The notes below the pieces were generated by a model. It had not been told where the DNA came from. It searched no databases and worked only from the letters and a program-made list of their open reading frames with translations. From CAYXDR01 sp046498185 (lineage in GTDB: Bacteria; Desulfobacterota; DSM-4660; Desulfatiglandales; Desulfatiglandaceae), in contig JAWOBE010000026.1 in assembly GCA_046498185.1 (NCBI GenBank), positions 1-33,408 on the forward strand: a stretch of DNA of 33,408 nt. The letters are read 5' to 3'. This document shows, in pieces, positions 22,706-31,536 of this stretch. A program made the translations under genes and the position numbers. The number at the start of each line of letters is the position of its first letter. Position 1 is the stretch's first letter.

Positions 22706-23050
22706 CCCGAATTCCTCCTTTTATTCAATAATATATTTTTTAAACGCCTCCCGGTGCTTTCCTTTTAAGTCAACAGCCAATACCAATCCCACGAAACGCT
22801 GTCGCTTCTTCACCATCCTTTTAAACGGGACTGAATCGGAAAATTCGAAATCTATTATTAAATCAAAAACTGGAAATCTTCAATGCTGGTTTCCGCCTCC
22901 GCCGCCTTTTGCAAGCTTGACGGTGACCGCCGGATTCCCTATTGTTCATTATAAGGTCTGCGGACAATGCGTGCCATCCGGGATTCGCGAAGAAGTAAAA
23001 AGCCGGATCAAATGATACGGAACTTTCAAATGTAAGCGGATACAGCCTCA
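22706..23050. other. Intergenic region between the MerR gene and the ABC operon
   Basis: These 345 bases separate divergent genes. I see no confident sigma-70 promoter on the plus strand for the ABC operon and no clear MerR-type 19-base-spaced promoter. A plus-strand frame ending at 23015 codes for a short stretch with CWFPPPPF and VCGQCVPSG; it has no ribosome binding site and looks like either chance or a gene remnant. Confidence 0.35.
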
Positions 23051-25180
23051 ATGACAGTAAAACGGATATTGATCATTGCCCCTACTGTGCTGATTTTATT
23101 CCTCGCACAATCCTATTTCTGGGTACCCACCTACCAGGAGCAAACCAGGGGAAATCCCGATCGCCTCAAGGAATTCATTACCGCTTCCATTGGAGATGCG
23201 AGCATCCTGAATCCCGTACTTTCCGCAGACAGCGCAAGCAGCCAGGTCTCCAACCAGATTTTCGAAGGCCTTATAGATTACGATGAAGAACTGAGATTCA
23301 GGGGCAGAATCGCCGAATCGTGGAAATTGACCGAAGAGGCGTATTTTTATGTCAACACCTCCTGTTCGATACCCGGAGAGGGAAGGGTGTCCGCCTCCCG
23401 TGTGCGCGACATCATCCTTCAAGCCCGCGACAATGAGAGGATCTCGGGCCGGCTTCAAGCCACCCTGGCCCTTATCACCGGCATCGAAGTCCTCCCTGCA
23501 AAAGAATATACCGTGAAGGTTCCCGGAACGCCGGGTACCGATGGACCGGAAGCCAAGCCGTTTACAATTTCCGTCAAGGCGCCCCCTCGGATCAAGCTAT
23601 GCCTCGATGCCGTGGACCAACACCTGTTCGTGAACCTGGAAAAGCTACTGGGAAAGGAATACTTCAGCAGTTTCAACCCCGCGTCATATATTACGGCTCC
23701 TGAACCCTTGCCTGAAAAGCTTCTTCGCCCTGTTGCGGAAAAAACTCTTCCCCCGACGGAACACAACCCGGTTATAGCATTCAGGCTTAGGCCGGGGGTT
23801 TTATTCCACGACGGGCACCAAGTCGACTCGGGCGATGTCAAATTCACCTATGAAGCGATAATGAACCCTGCAAACCTCTCTCCCCGCGCCGCCGATTACG
23901 AGCCTGTCAAATCTGTTGAAGCCATCGATCCGATGACGGTTAGAATCGTTTACAAACGGCTCTACTCCCCTGCAATAGGCACCTGGTCCATCGGAATTCT
24001 GCCTTCACATCTGCTCGATGATCAATCACTCAGGAAAGAGGCGCTTCGACGCGGGAAGGACCCGGAAAATTTTTCCATGCGGCTCAGTGAATTCAACCGC
24101 CACCCTGTAGGTTCCGGCCCGTTCATCTTCCGCGAGTGGAAGGCGGACCGCCGCATCGTTCTCGACCGGTTCGAACAGTACTGGGAAGGAGCGCCTCGCT
24201 ATGAACGATATTGTTTCCGTATTATCCCGGATCTCCTGACCCAGGAGATGGAATTTTACGCCGGGACAATCGACGCTTACGACGTGCAGCCGCATCAGGT
24301 GGAAAGGCTTTCTGCGGATCCCGGCTTCCAGCGCTTTTCCGGCACCGCCTTCGGATACACCTACATCGGCTACAACATGCGCAGAAAACCGTTCGACGAC
24401 GCGCGGGTGCGCCTGGCTCTGGGGATGGCGATAGACAAGCTCAAAATCATCGACTACGTTTTATACGGCCAGGGGGAACTTATCACGGGCCCGTTCGCGA
24501 AGCAGACCGATTTTTATGACCACTCGATCGAACCGGTCCCCTACGACCCGGAAGGGGCCCTCGCCCTCCTTGAGGAAGCCGGGTGGCGGCGCGGACCGGA
24601 CGGATGGCTGGAAAAAAACGGAAATCGCCTCCAGTTCACCCTCATAACCAACAGCGGCAACGACCTCAGGAAAGCGGTGCTTGCGATAGCGCAGGATTCC
24701 TGGCGACGGATCGGGATTGATGTAAACACAGACCTGCTCGAATGGTCCGTTTTCCTACAGGAGCGCATAAACAAAACCGATTTCGACGCCTGCGTGCTGG
24801 GCTGGAGCCTTGGGATAGACCCGGATCTCTACCAGATCTGGCATTCAAGCCAGATCGGCCCGCATCAGCTCAATTTCGTGGGGTTTAAGAACGCCGAAGC
24901 CGACGATTTGATCATAAAAATCCGGCGGGAATACGACCATGAAAAACAGGTGGAATACTGCCATGAACTTCATGGCATCATCGCCCGGGAGCAACCGTAC
25001 ACCTTTTTGTATGTGGGCAAATGGACAGCGGTTCTGGACAAACGAATCGTTATCGTCGAAACGGATGAAACGGGAAGCCCGGTTTACAAAAAAATAAAAC
25101 CCACAAAGACCGGCAACTATGACTTTCACTTTAACAAATGGATTAAACTTCCAAAAGCGCCCGAGTTCTCCGTGGATTGA
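23051..25180 (+). CDS. ABC transporter substrate-binding protein, peptide/nickel family (SBP_bac_5)
   Basis: This 709-residue extracytoplasmic binding protein belongs to the DppA/OppA family. It begins with a hydrophobic helix (about residues 5-20) that acts as a signal or anchor; no lipobox cysteine is present. Family features are FEGLIDYDEELRFRGRIAES near 71-90, ITASIGDASILNPVL near 43-57 and the LLEEAGW-type segment near residues 506-512. It is 150-200 residues longer than typical DppA, with extra sequence near residues 110-245 inserted before the conserved VLFHDG. It is the first gene of a five-gene import operon. The ligand may be a peptide, sugar or other solute. Confidence 0.88.
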   Translation: MTVKRILIIAPTVLILFLAQSYFWVPTYQEQTRGNPDRLKEFITASIGDASILNPVLSADSASSQVSNQIFEGLIDYDEELRFRGRIAESWKLTEEAYFYVNTSCSIPGEGRVSASRVRDIILQARDNERISGRLQATLALITGIEVLPAKEYTVKVPGTPGTDGPEAKPFTISVKAPPRIKLCLDAVDQHLFVNLEKLLGKEYFSSFNPASYITAPEPLPEKLLRPVAEKTLPPTEHNPVIAFRLRPGVLFHDGHQVDSGDVKFTYEAIMNPANLSPRAADYEPVKSVEAIDPMTVRIVYKRLYSPAIGTWSIGILPSHLLDDQSLRKEALRRGKDPENFSMRLSEFNRHPVGSGPFIFREWKADRRIVLDRFEQYWEGAPRYERYCFRIIPDLLTQEMEFYAGTIDAYDVQPHQVERLSADPGFQRFSGTAFGYTYIGYNMRRKPFDDARVRLALGMAIDKLKIIDYVLYGQGELITGPFAKQTDFYDHSIEPVPYDPEGALALLEEAGWRRGPDGWLEKNGNRLQFTLITNSGNDLRKAVLAIAQDSWRRIGIDVNTDLLEWSVFLQERINKTDFDACVLGWSLGIDPDLYQIWHSSQIGPHQLNFVGFKNAEADDLIIKIRREYDHEKQVEYCHELHGIIAREQPYTFLYVGKWTAVLDKRIVIVETDETGSPVYKKIKPTKTGNYDFHFNKWIKLPKAPEFSVD

Positions 25181-25204
25181 GGGACAGAGGTTTATGGAAA
25201 ATTC

Positions 25205-26164
25205 ATGTTCTCTTTCATAGCACGTAATGCTGTACAGAAAATGGTGACACTCTTTTTCGTCTCGGTGGTGTCTTTCCTGATCATACACCTGGCACCCGGA
25301 AGCCCGAGCCAGGTGGACCCCATGAACCCCAAGTTCACCCCGGAGATGGTCGAGCGGTTCAGGGCCGAGTTCAATCTGGACAAGCCTCTGTATCTCCAAT
25401 ACCTGTTTTTTTACAAGGACCTGTTCACAGGTGCCACCGTATCCTGGAAAGACAACGTGCCGGTGCTCAAAAAAATCTGGGAGCGGTTCCTGAACAGCCT
25501 TCCGCTGTTCATCGTAGGAACCATCCTCACATGGACCCTGTCGTTCCCGGTGGGCATCCGCTCAGCCCTCGCCCGCGGAGGACTCTATGACAGAACGGCG
25601 ACCTTCCTGGCGTATTTTTTGATATCGATACCCGGTTTTTTCTTCGCTTACATCCTGATAATTGTCGTGGTCACCCGTATGCATGTCCCCGTGATCGGGA
25701 TGGAAACCTTCGGCATTGGAAGTGCGTCGTGGATCACAACGATCATGGACCGAATATGGCACCTGCTGCTTCCTTCCGTTCTGGGTGCCACGGGCGGCAT
25801 AGCAGTCCTTTCCCGCTATGTGCGAAGCCAGATGCTCGAGGTTGAGGGGCAGGATTATGTGCGTACAGCCAGAGCCAAGGGCCTTCCGGCGGATCAGGTC
25901 CACTACAAACATGCTCTCAGAAACGCACTGCTCCCGTTCGTTACAATGTTCGGCTTGATTCTGCCCGGGCTCATCGGCGGGTCTGTGATCATCGAATCCA
26001 TCTTTTCCTGGCCGGGCATCGGAAGAATGGCCTACGAGGCCATCCTCGCCAGGGATTACCCGGTGATCCTCACCGTCAATTTTATATCGGCCGTGCTGGT
26101 GCTCGCGGGTACTTTTCTTTCTGACCTGCTTTACATGGTCGTGGATCCCAGGATCAGGCTCTGA
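25205..26164 (+). CDS. dppB: Peptide/nickel-type ABC transporter permease (DppB family)
   Basis: This integral-membrane permease has 319 residues and about six hydrophobic segments. The N-terminal VVSFLIIHLAPGSPSQ matches the conserved start of DppB/OppB, and the EAA loop (VRTARAKGLPADQVHYKHAL) contacts the ATPases. It follows the binding-protein gene by 24 bases. The ribosome binding site is poor (GGAAAA). It forms the transmembrane pore with the DppC-like subunit. Confidence 0.9.
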   Translation: MFSFIARNAVQKMVTLFFVSVVSFLIIHLAPGSPSQVDPMNPKFTPEMVERFRAEFNLDKPLYLQYLFFYKDLFTGATVSWKDNVPVLKKIWERFLNSLPLFIVGTILTWTLSFPVGIRSALARGGLYDRTATFLAYFLISIPGFFFAYILIIVVVTRMHVPVIGMETFGIGSASWITTIMDRIWHLLLPSVLGATGGIAVLSRYVRSQMLEVEGQDYVRTARAKGLPADQVHYKHALRNALLPFVTMFGLILPGLIGGSVIIESIFSWPGIGRMAYEAILARDYPVILTVNFISAVLVLAGTFLSDLLYMVVDPRIRL

Positions 26165-26206
26165 AAGGCGCAGCCGAATCGAACGGATGTATGGAAACAG
26201 CTACCA

Positions 26207-27367
26207 ATGGATAAAAAAGCAAACCAGGGCACGGAAATCTCGATAAGTAAACCCGAAACCACCCACACGCCACGCGTGCGTGCATTAACCGAGGCATTCT
26301 CCCAGAATCGCCTGGCCGCGGCAGGCATGGTTATTTTTGTATTGTTTTTCATTACAGCCGTTGCCGGCGTGTTTCTCACCTCCGGGACGGATCCGGTGTT
26401 CGATCCGGCCACTGTGCGGCTCCAGGAAAAACTGAGGCCCCCTCTTTCCTTGCCTTCAGTGGAAATTCTGCGGCCGGAGGAAATACCCCCTTTTGGAAGA
26501 TATATCTTCGGGACCGATGACCTCGGAAGAGATATTTTCTCACGGATGCTCCAGGGGGCATGGGTAAGCCTCACGGTTGGTTTCGTCGCGGTAGGCATAT
26601 CGGTTCTGGTGGGAATCTTCCTCGGAGGCATCGCCGGCTACTTCGGCCAGATCGCCATTTCACTGGGTCATATCCTGGCTGTCTGCCTTGCGGCTGCAGC
26701 AGCTGTTTCATTGGTTTCCGGCTTCCTGCCGGTGGGCCTTGTGCTCGCCGCCGCGGCCGCTCTATGGATGTGGGCCTGCCTTAAAAGCGGCAAAGGGGTT
26801 CCAGTTTCGAGGACAGGAACGACTATTTTAGACCGGGGCATGATTTCGGTTGATACACTAATCATGCGCCTGGTGGACATCATGCTTTGTTTCCCGAGCT
26901 TTTTCCTGATACTCACGGTGGTGGCGCTGCTCCCGGCAAGCATATACAACATCATGATCGTGATCGGCCTCACCAGCTGGATGGGTGCGGCCCGTTTCGT
27001 GAGGGCCGAATTCCTTTCGCTCAGGGAGCAGGATTTCGTGACCGCGGCAAAAGCGCTGGGGGTAAACGATATGCGAATCATCTTCCGGCATATCATGCCG
27101 AACGCCATAGCCCCGGTCCTGGTATCAGCTACCATAGGTATCGCAACCGCAATCCTTACCGAGGCGGGGCTAAGCTTTCTCGGTTTCGGCGTCCCGCCGC
27201 CGCACGCCACGTGGGGAAACATCCTTTCAGACGGCAAGCGGTTTATTTTCGACGCACCATGGTTGACCTTCATCCCGGGCATTTCGATATTGATCGTCGT
27301 GCTTTGTTTCAACCTGTTCGGTGAAGGGTTGCGCGACGCCTTCAACCCAAAGCTGAAGGAAAGGTAA
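26207..27367 (+). CDS. dppC: Peptide/nickel-type ABC transporter permease (DppC family) with two-helix insertion
   Basis: This permease is 386 residues, about 80-90 longer than usual DppC. The conserved parts are present: FGTDDLGRDIFSRML (101-115), GGIAGYFG (140-147), DTLIMRLVDIMLCFPS (216-231) and the EAA loop near 275-307. The first two conserved blocks normally join as GYFGG-x-DTLIMR. Here about 65 residues, roughly 149-214, are inserted and include two strongly hydrophobic stretches (about 155-170 and 172-191) and a basic segment. The insertion would add two membrane helices. The downstream gene begins three bases after the stop, so the frame is intact. Confidence 0.88.
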   Translation: MDKKANQGTEISISKPETTHTPRVRALTEAFSQNRLAAAGMVIFVLFFITAVAGVFLTSGTDPVFDPATVRLQEKLRPPLSLPSVEILRPEEIPPFGRYIFGTDDLGRDIFSRMLQGAWVSLTVGFVAVGISVLVGIFLGGIAGYFGQIAISLGHILAVCLAAAAAVSLVSGFLPVGLVLAAAAALWMWACLKSGKGVPVSRTGTTILDRGMISVDTLIMRLVDIMLCFPSFFLILTVVALLPASIYNIMIVIGLTSWMGAARFVRAEFLSLREQDFVTAAKALGVNDMRIIFRHIMPNAIAPVLVSATIGIATAILTEAGLSFLGFGVPPPHATWGNILSDGKRFIFDAPWLTFIPGISILIVVLCFNLFGEGLRDAFNPKLKER

Positions 27368-27370
27368 TCG

Positions 27371-28402
27371 ATGCGGGCGCAAGAAACACTGCTGGCGATA
27401 GAGGATCTCCACGTTTTTTTCCGTACGCGCCGGTCCCTTGCGAGAGCCGTCGATGGGGTGGATATAACGGTGAACCGAGGGGAATCGGTTTGCATCGTCG
27501 GGGAAAGCGGGTGCGGAAAAACCGTGACCGCGCTTGCGGTGATGGGCCTGGTTCCCATCCCCCCGGGAGAAATCGACCGAGGCAGGATATTTTTCGACGG
27601 GAAGGACCTGGCCGTGCTCACCGACAGTCAGATGGAAAAAGTGCGCGGGCGACGGATCGCGATGGTTTTCCAGGAGCCTTTGACCTCGTTGAACCCGGTT
27701 TTCACGATAGGAAGCCAGATCGAAGAGGCGATCGCCGTACATGAAGAAATCGACCCCGCTGAATTGAAGAGGAGAACTGTAAAGCTGCTTTCGGATATCG
27801 GGCTTCCGTCTCCGGAATCCCGTTACCGGGACTACCCGCATCAGTTGAGCGGCGGGCAGCGCCAGAGGGTCATGATTGCCATGGCGCTTGCCTGCGATCC
27901 GGACCTGATCATCGCCGACGAGCCCACAACGGCGCTTGATGTAACGATCCAGGCGCAAATCCTTACCCTGATGAACCGAATCCAGCGTACCCGCGAAAAA
28001 GCCCTTCTCTACATAACGCACGACCTTGGAGTGGTCGCCAATATCGCGGATCGTGTCTACGTGATGTATGCCGGCACCGTGGTGGAGCAGGGACACACGA
28101 AGCAGATATTTTCCGAACCGGCACACCCATACACGAGGGGCCTTCTGGCCTCCCTCCCGGTTCGTACGAAACGTGGGAAACGGCTCCATTCAATCCCCGG
28201 AACCGTACCGGACCCGGCAAGAAAGCCCCCGGGATGCCCGTTTCATCCCCGATGCTCTTCGGCTGTTGATTCCTGCAGAAAAACCTTCCCCAAAATGTAC
28301 GACCTCGGGGACGGGCACCTCACCCGGTGCCCTGTGCTGTTTGAAGAGATTTACGGATCCGGTGGACCTGACATTCCAGCAGGGAGGGGCCTCGATGAAT
28401 AA
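27371..28402 (+). CDS. dppD: Peptide/nickel-type ABC transporter ATPase (DppD family)
   Basis: The protein (343 residues) is an ABC ATPase. It has Walker A GESGCGKT near residues 43-50, the Q-loop VFQEPLTSLNP, the signature LSGGQRQR and Walker B LIIADEPT. The C-terminal oligopeptide-type extension carries PPGCPFHPRC, which often binds an Fe-S cluster or metal in this family. AAAGG precedes the ATG at 27371, three bases after the dppC stop. It works as a pair with DppF. Confidence 0.93.
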   Translation: MRAQETLLAIEDLHVFFRTRRSLARAVDGVDITVNRGESVCIVGESGCGKTVTALAVMGLVPIPPGEIDRGRIFFDGKDLAVLTDSQMEKVRGRRIAMVFQEPLTSLNPVFTIGSQIEEAIAVHEEIDPAELKRRTVKLLSDIGLPSPESRYRDYPHQLSGGQRQRVMIAMALACDPDLIIADEPTTALDVTIQAQILTLMNRIQRTREKALLYITHDLGVVANIADRVYVMYAGTVVEQGHTKQIFSEPAHPYTRGLLASLPVRTKRGKRLHSIPGTVPDPARKPPGCPFHPRCSSAVDSCRKTFPKMYDLGDGHLTRCPVLFEEIYGSGGPDIPAGRGLDE

Positions 28403-29423
28403 AGCGTCTACCCGGTCTTCCGGTCTTTCTGAAAACGGTCATCAGGGCGAAGGCTCCCTGCCCACCCTGCAAGTGGAAAATCTGAGAAAATATTTCCCGG
28501 TTCAAAGGGGATTTTTCCAGCGCACCGTGGGATGGATCAAAGCGGTGGACGGCGTATCCCTTTCGATACCACCGGGAAAAACCCTGGCCCTTGTCGGTGA
28601 AAGCGGCTGCGGCAAAACCACGGTGGCGAAACTGGTTTTACGGTTGCTCGATGCAGATGAGGGAAAAATCGTGTTCCAGGGGCTCGACCTGGGAACCATC
28701 CACCGAAAGCACATGCAGTCCCTGCGCCGCCGCATGCAGATCGTCTTTCAGGATCCCTATGGATCCCTCAACCCGCGCATGACGGCGGGCCAATCTATAG
28801 CGGAGGGATTGCTGGGTCTCGAAATGGACAGGCAACAACGTGATTTGCGCATTCGGGAGCTGCTGTCCCTGGTGGGACTCGGCCCGGAGAGCGCAGGGCG
28901 TTATCCGCACGAATTCAGCGGCGGCCAACGTCAGCGCATAGGCATAGCGAGGGCTCTTTCGGTGGACCCTTCACTGATCGTATGCGATGAGCCCGTCTCG
29001 GCGCTCGATGTTTCCATCCAGGCCCAGATCATCAACCTGCTCGAGGATCTGCAGGATCGTCTCGGGCTCAGCTATCTTTTTATATCCCATGACCTCAACC
29101 TGGTAGGCTACCTCAGCGACCTGGTGGCGGTTATGTACCTGGGACAAATCATGGAAACCGCTCCGGCGGACGATCTTTTCGATAATCCCGTCCACCCGTA
29201 CACCAGGGCGCTTCTTTCGGCCGTGCCGGTTCCGGAGCCGGGCCGGGGCTTTGACTCCGGGATTCTTTCGGGGGATGTCCCGAGTCCGTTGGACCCGCCG
29301 CCGGGCTGTAAATTCCAGGGGCGCTGCCCAATGGTTGAAAAAAGATGCAGAGAAAAGGAAATCCCTTTCTTCGAGACGAGCCCGGGCCACTTTGTTCGCT
29401 GCTGGAAAACCACCGGCAACTGA
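28395..29423 (+). CDS. dppF: Peptide/nickel-type ABC transporter ATPase (DppF family)
   Basis: The protein has 342 residues from the ATG at 28395, which overlaps the dppD stop by eight bases and follows GGGAGGGG. A longer open frame upstream lies inside dppD and is discarded. Walker A is GESGCGKTT, the Q-loop is VFQDPYGSLNPRM, the signature is FSGGQRQR and Walker B is LIVCDEPVSALD. The C-terminal PPGCKFQGRCPMVEKRC is the family extension. Overlapping starts in the operon imply coupled translation. It is the last gene before a tRNA. Confidence 0.93.
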   Translation: MNKASTRSSGLSENGHQGEGSLPTLQVENLRKYFPVQRGFFQRTVGWIKAVDGVSLSIPPGKTLALVGESGCGKTTVAKLVLRLLDADEGKIVFQGLDLGTIHRKHMQSLRRRMQIVFQDPYGSLNPRMTAGQSIAEGLLGLEMDRQQRDLRIRELLSLVGLGPESAGRYPHEFSGGQRQRIGIARALSVDPSLIVCDEPVSALDVSIQAQIINLLEDLQDRLGLSYLFISHDLNLVGYLSDLVAVMYLGQIMETAPADDLFDNPVHPYTRALLSAVPVPEPGRGFDSGILSGDVPSPLDPPPGCKFQGRCPMVEKRCREKEIPFFETSPGHFVRCWKTTGN

Positions 29424-29437
29424 AATCCTTTTTTTTC

Positions 29438-29466
29438 TTGACTAGACCACAAGCACCCATGATATA
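29438..29466 (+). promoter_or_regulatory. Promoter of tRNA-Gln
   Basis: TTGACT (29438-29443) and GATATA (29461-29466) are spaced by 17 bases. The start would lie near 29473, about seven bases before the tRNA. It is 14 bases after the dppF stop. Confidence 0.55.
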
Positions 29467-29479
29467 TTTTCATCCTCGT

Positions 29480-29553
29480 TGGGGGGTCGTTCAATGGTAG
29501 GACGACGGGTTCTGGCCCCGTTAATCGAGGTTCGAATCCTCGTCCCCCAGCCA
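29480..29553 (+). tRNA. tRNA-Gln (anticodon CTG)
   Basis: The cloverleaf folds fully. The acceptor TGGGGGG (29480-29486) pairs with TCCCCCA (one G-U). The D-stem is GTTC/GGAC, the anticodon stem ACGGG/CCCGT encloses the loop TTCTGGC with anticodon CTG, and the T-stem CGAGG/CCTCG encloses TTCGAAT. Discriminator G is at 29550 and CCA is encoded at 29551-29553. The T-A first pair and G discriminator are normal for tRNA-Gln. It reads the codon CAG. Confidence 0.95.
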
Positions 29554-29829
29554 ATTTTTACCTCCTGCTTATGAAACTCCCTGGTCGCCTGCCATTGTTT
29601 TGTCTGATGATTCATCCTGAGAAAAGCGACCTCAGAAAATCAAAAACAGCCAACTGCGCTCAAATTGCCACGACCGGAAAGACGTGCCGAATTCCCGGTT
29701 TCATCCAAGGAGTACCGGGGAAAGTGAAATTTCCCTCATCGGACGTCCAGAAGCCGCAAAAACGGTGGAAATAGACCAGGCGGTCAAGTACAACCCGGGA
29801 TTGTCCTAAACCGGATAGCCGCAATATTG

Positions 29830-31050
29830 CTATGGCAGCATGGAAAGCCACTGGTAAGCGGGTGCCACGAGGATGGATTGATCGCCGTTGGGAATCAGGT
29901 GGAAGCCATCAGCCTCCGCCACAAGCTGGACGGCCGGGGTTTTTAAAAAACTCTGGAATTTTCGAAGCGCTTTGCTGGGGTCCCTGTCCTTCAATTTGGC
30001 CTCGACCAAGACCACCGGCTCTCCATCGTTGGCAATCACAAAATCCACTTCCTGCTGCTCCTTGTTCTTGATGAAGTGCAGCGAAAAAGTGCCGTACCCC
30101 ATGTCATTCCATTCGCTGATCGCGCGATAAAGTTCCATCGCCACCATGTTTTCAAACCGGGGCCCGGCTTCTTTGATTCGAGGGACATCCCACAAATATG
30201 CCTTACGTTCTTTCTGAATGGCCCTTGAAATGTGCCGGGTCCATGGGCCGATCGTGAAGATGAGATAGAACATCTCAAAGACGGAAAGCCAGCTTTGAAC
30301 TGAGTTGTAAGAAACTTTGAGGTCCGATGCCAGGGATGGCACAGACAGCGGACTCCCTACACGCGAAGGAAGAAGAAAATAGAGCGTTTCCAGATCGGCG
30401 ATGGATTTGATGTCCGTCAAATCCTGAATGTCCTCACGAATAAGTTGCCGTGAATAGATGTTGGCCCACCTGCGATAGTTGGTCTTGCTGCCTGCCAGAT
30501 AGGGTTCTGGAAACCCACTCAACTCGGACAATCCCCTCCAGATTTCCTTGAGGTTGCTCCATCCCGCCATGTCAACCTTCAAGGGATCCTGCAGGAAGCT
30601 GCCTATCTCCCGGTTCCGGCCTCCCAGTTCAGAAATTGTGAACGGCCAGAGATGGAAGAGAAAATATCGCCCAGCCAGGGAGTCCCCCCCCTTCTGATAG
30701 GTATCCAGTCGGCCGCTTCCAGAAACAAGGAACTGGTACTGGTCATGAAACTGATCGTAAATGCCTTTCAGGTAATTTTTCCAGTCTTTGTATTTGTGGA
30801 TTTCATCGAGAATCACCAGCGGGGTCGATGCGTCTCGTCGTTCCAGAGTTGTGAAAAAGCCAGGCGTTTTCAGGAATTCGGCCCTATGATCAGGGATGTC
30901 CCAGTTGCAATAAACATGGTTGGAAAAAGATCTGGAAATCAGTTTGGCAAGAGTGGTTTTACCGGTCTGTCGCGGCCCCACGAGGAAAACCATGGGCTTA
31001 TGCTTGGAAAGTTCTTTCCAGGTTCTGATATAAAGCGATCGTGTTTCCAT
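29830..31050 (-). CDS. AAA_14 ATPase with C-terminal DUF4143 domain
   Basis: The 406-residue protein has an N-terminal P-loop ATPase domain. Walker A is GPRQTGKTT (25-33) and Walker B is LVILDEIHK (78-86); GSGRLDTYQKGGDSLAGRY carries the sensor region. The C-terminal DUF4143 part has EVDFVIANDGEPVVLVEAKL near residues 340-360, a pattern resembling the E-x-D...E-x-K core of PD-(D/E)XK nuclease folds. Such proteins are common in prokaryotes, often in mobile or accessory positions; their function is unsettled. It lies between two tRNA genes that are on the other strand, and repeated AAAAATAGTC elements sit directly upstream. Confidence 0.88.
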   Translation of the reverse strand: METRSLYIRTWKELSKHKPMVFLVGPRQTGKTTLAKLISRSFSNHVYCNWDIPDHRAEFLKTPGFFTTLERRDASTPLVILDEIHKYKDWKNYLKGIYDQFHDQYQFLVSGSGRLDTYQKGGDSLAGRYFLFHLWPFTISELGGRNREIGSFLQDPLKVDMAGWSNLKEIWRGLSELSGFPEPYLAGSKTNYRRWANIYSRQLIREDIQDLTDIKSIADLETLYFLLPSRVGSPLSVPSLASDLKVSYNSVQSWLSVFEMFYLIFTIGPWTRHISRAIQKERKAYLWDVPRIKEAGPRFENMVAMELYRAISEWNDMGYGTFSLHFIKNKEQQEVDFVIANDGEPVVLVEAKLKDRDPSKALRKFQSFLKTPAVQLVAEADGFHLIPNGDQSILVAPAYQWLSMLP

Positions 31051-31070
31051 GGCGGTTATTCTTCACATAA

Positions 31071-31117
31071 CTGAAAAATAGTCAAGACTATTTTTAAATA
31101 GGCTGAAAAATAGTCAA
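31071..31117. repeat. Repeated TGAAAAATAGTC elements upstream of the DUF4143 ATPase
   Basis: CTGAAAAATAGTCAA occurs at 31071-31085 and again at 31103-31117. Between them GACTATTTTT (31086-31095) is the exact inverse of AAAAATAGTC (31074-31083), so there are three copies, two direct and one inverted. Read on the minus strand each direct copy contains TTGAC, so they overlap a likely -35 region; the nearest is about 20 bases upstream of the ATPase start. They look like binding sites for an autoregulator or unknown protein. Confidence 0.6.
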
Positions 31118-31214
31118 TGCAAGGCAGTAGGTCCACCCACAAATCTTCGGGTAAGCCGAGCAGCCGTCTGTCTCATTCCCTGAGGTTCAACGATTGATCA
31201 ACTATGAAAATCGC

Positions 31215-31244
31215 TTGACACGACGTGTTGTTTTTCTGTACGGT
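31215..31244 (+). promoter_or_regulatory. Promoter of tRNA-Glu
   Basis: TTGACA (31215-31220) is followed after 18 bases by TACGGT (31239-31244). The start would be near 31251, about 14 bases before the tRNA. The -10 is imperfect. Confidence 0.45.
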
Positions 31245-31264
31245 TCCGAATAGAAATCAACATT

Positions 31265-31340
31265 GGTCCCATCGTCTAGCGGTCTAGGATATCGCCCTCT
31301 CACGGCGAAGACACGGGTTCGAGTCCCGTTGGGACTACCA
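31265..31340 (+). tRNA. tRNA-Glu (anticodon CTC)
   Basis: Acceptor GGTCCCA (31265-31271) pairs with TGGGACT (31330-31336, one G-U). The anticodon stem TCGCC/GGCGA encloses CTCTCAC with anticodon CTC. The T-loop has the GGTTCGAG form. Discriminator A is at 31337 and CCA is encoded at 31338-31340. It reads the codon GAG. Confidence 0.94.
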
Positions 31341-31447
31341 AGTGGTAGATCAACCCTTGATTTTTCGGATTATTCCTCCCCAAATGGCACCGGACGCCGT
31401 CTCTTTATCACTTTTTATTTCAACTTTTTGGCGTCCAAAACATTGGT

Positions 31448-31453
31448 TATAAT
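31448..31453 (+). promoter_or_regulatory. Possible -10 element for the secreted protein gene
   Basis: A perfect TATAAT lies 83 bases upstream of the start codon at 31537. The matching -35 is weak (TTTTTG at 17 bases), so the call is tentative. The remaining bases of this gap, from the tRNA end to 31522, hold nothing else I can name. Confidence 0.35.
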
Positions 31454-31536
31454 AACGCGGCTTTGTTTTTTTGTCACTATACTTGCGCTTAAAAACTTTT
31501 GCAAGTTCATGATATCATAAATGGAGGTTTTTGATC

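Noticed and set aside
26668..27621. Long minus-strand open frame of 317 codons
   Set aside because: It is antisense to dppC and dppD, whose family motifs are intact; composition is that of a high-GC shadow frame.
27227..28189. Long minus-strand open frame of 320 codons
   Set aside because: It is antisense to the DppD ATPase and shows no domain of its own.
31263..31520. Plus-strand open frame of 85 codons
   Set aside because: It overlaps the tRNA-Glu gene completely at its start and is a product of the tRNA sequence.
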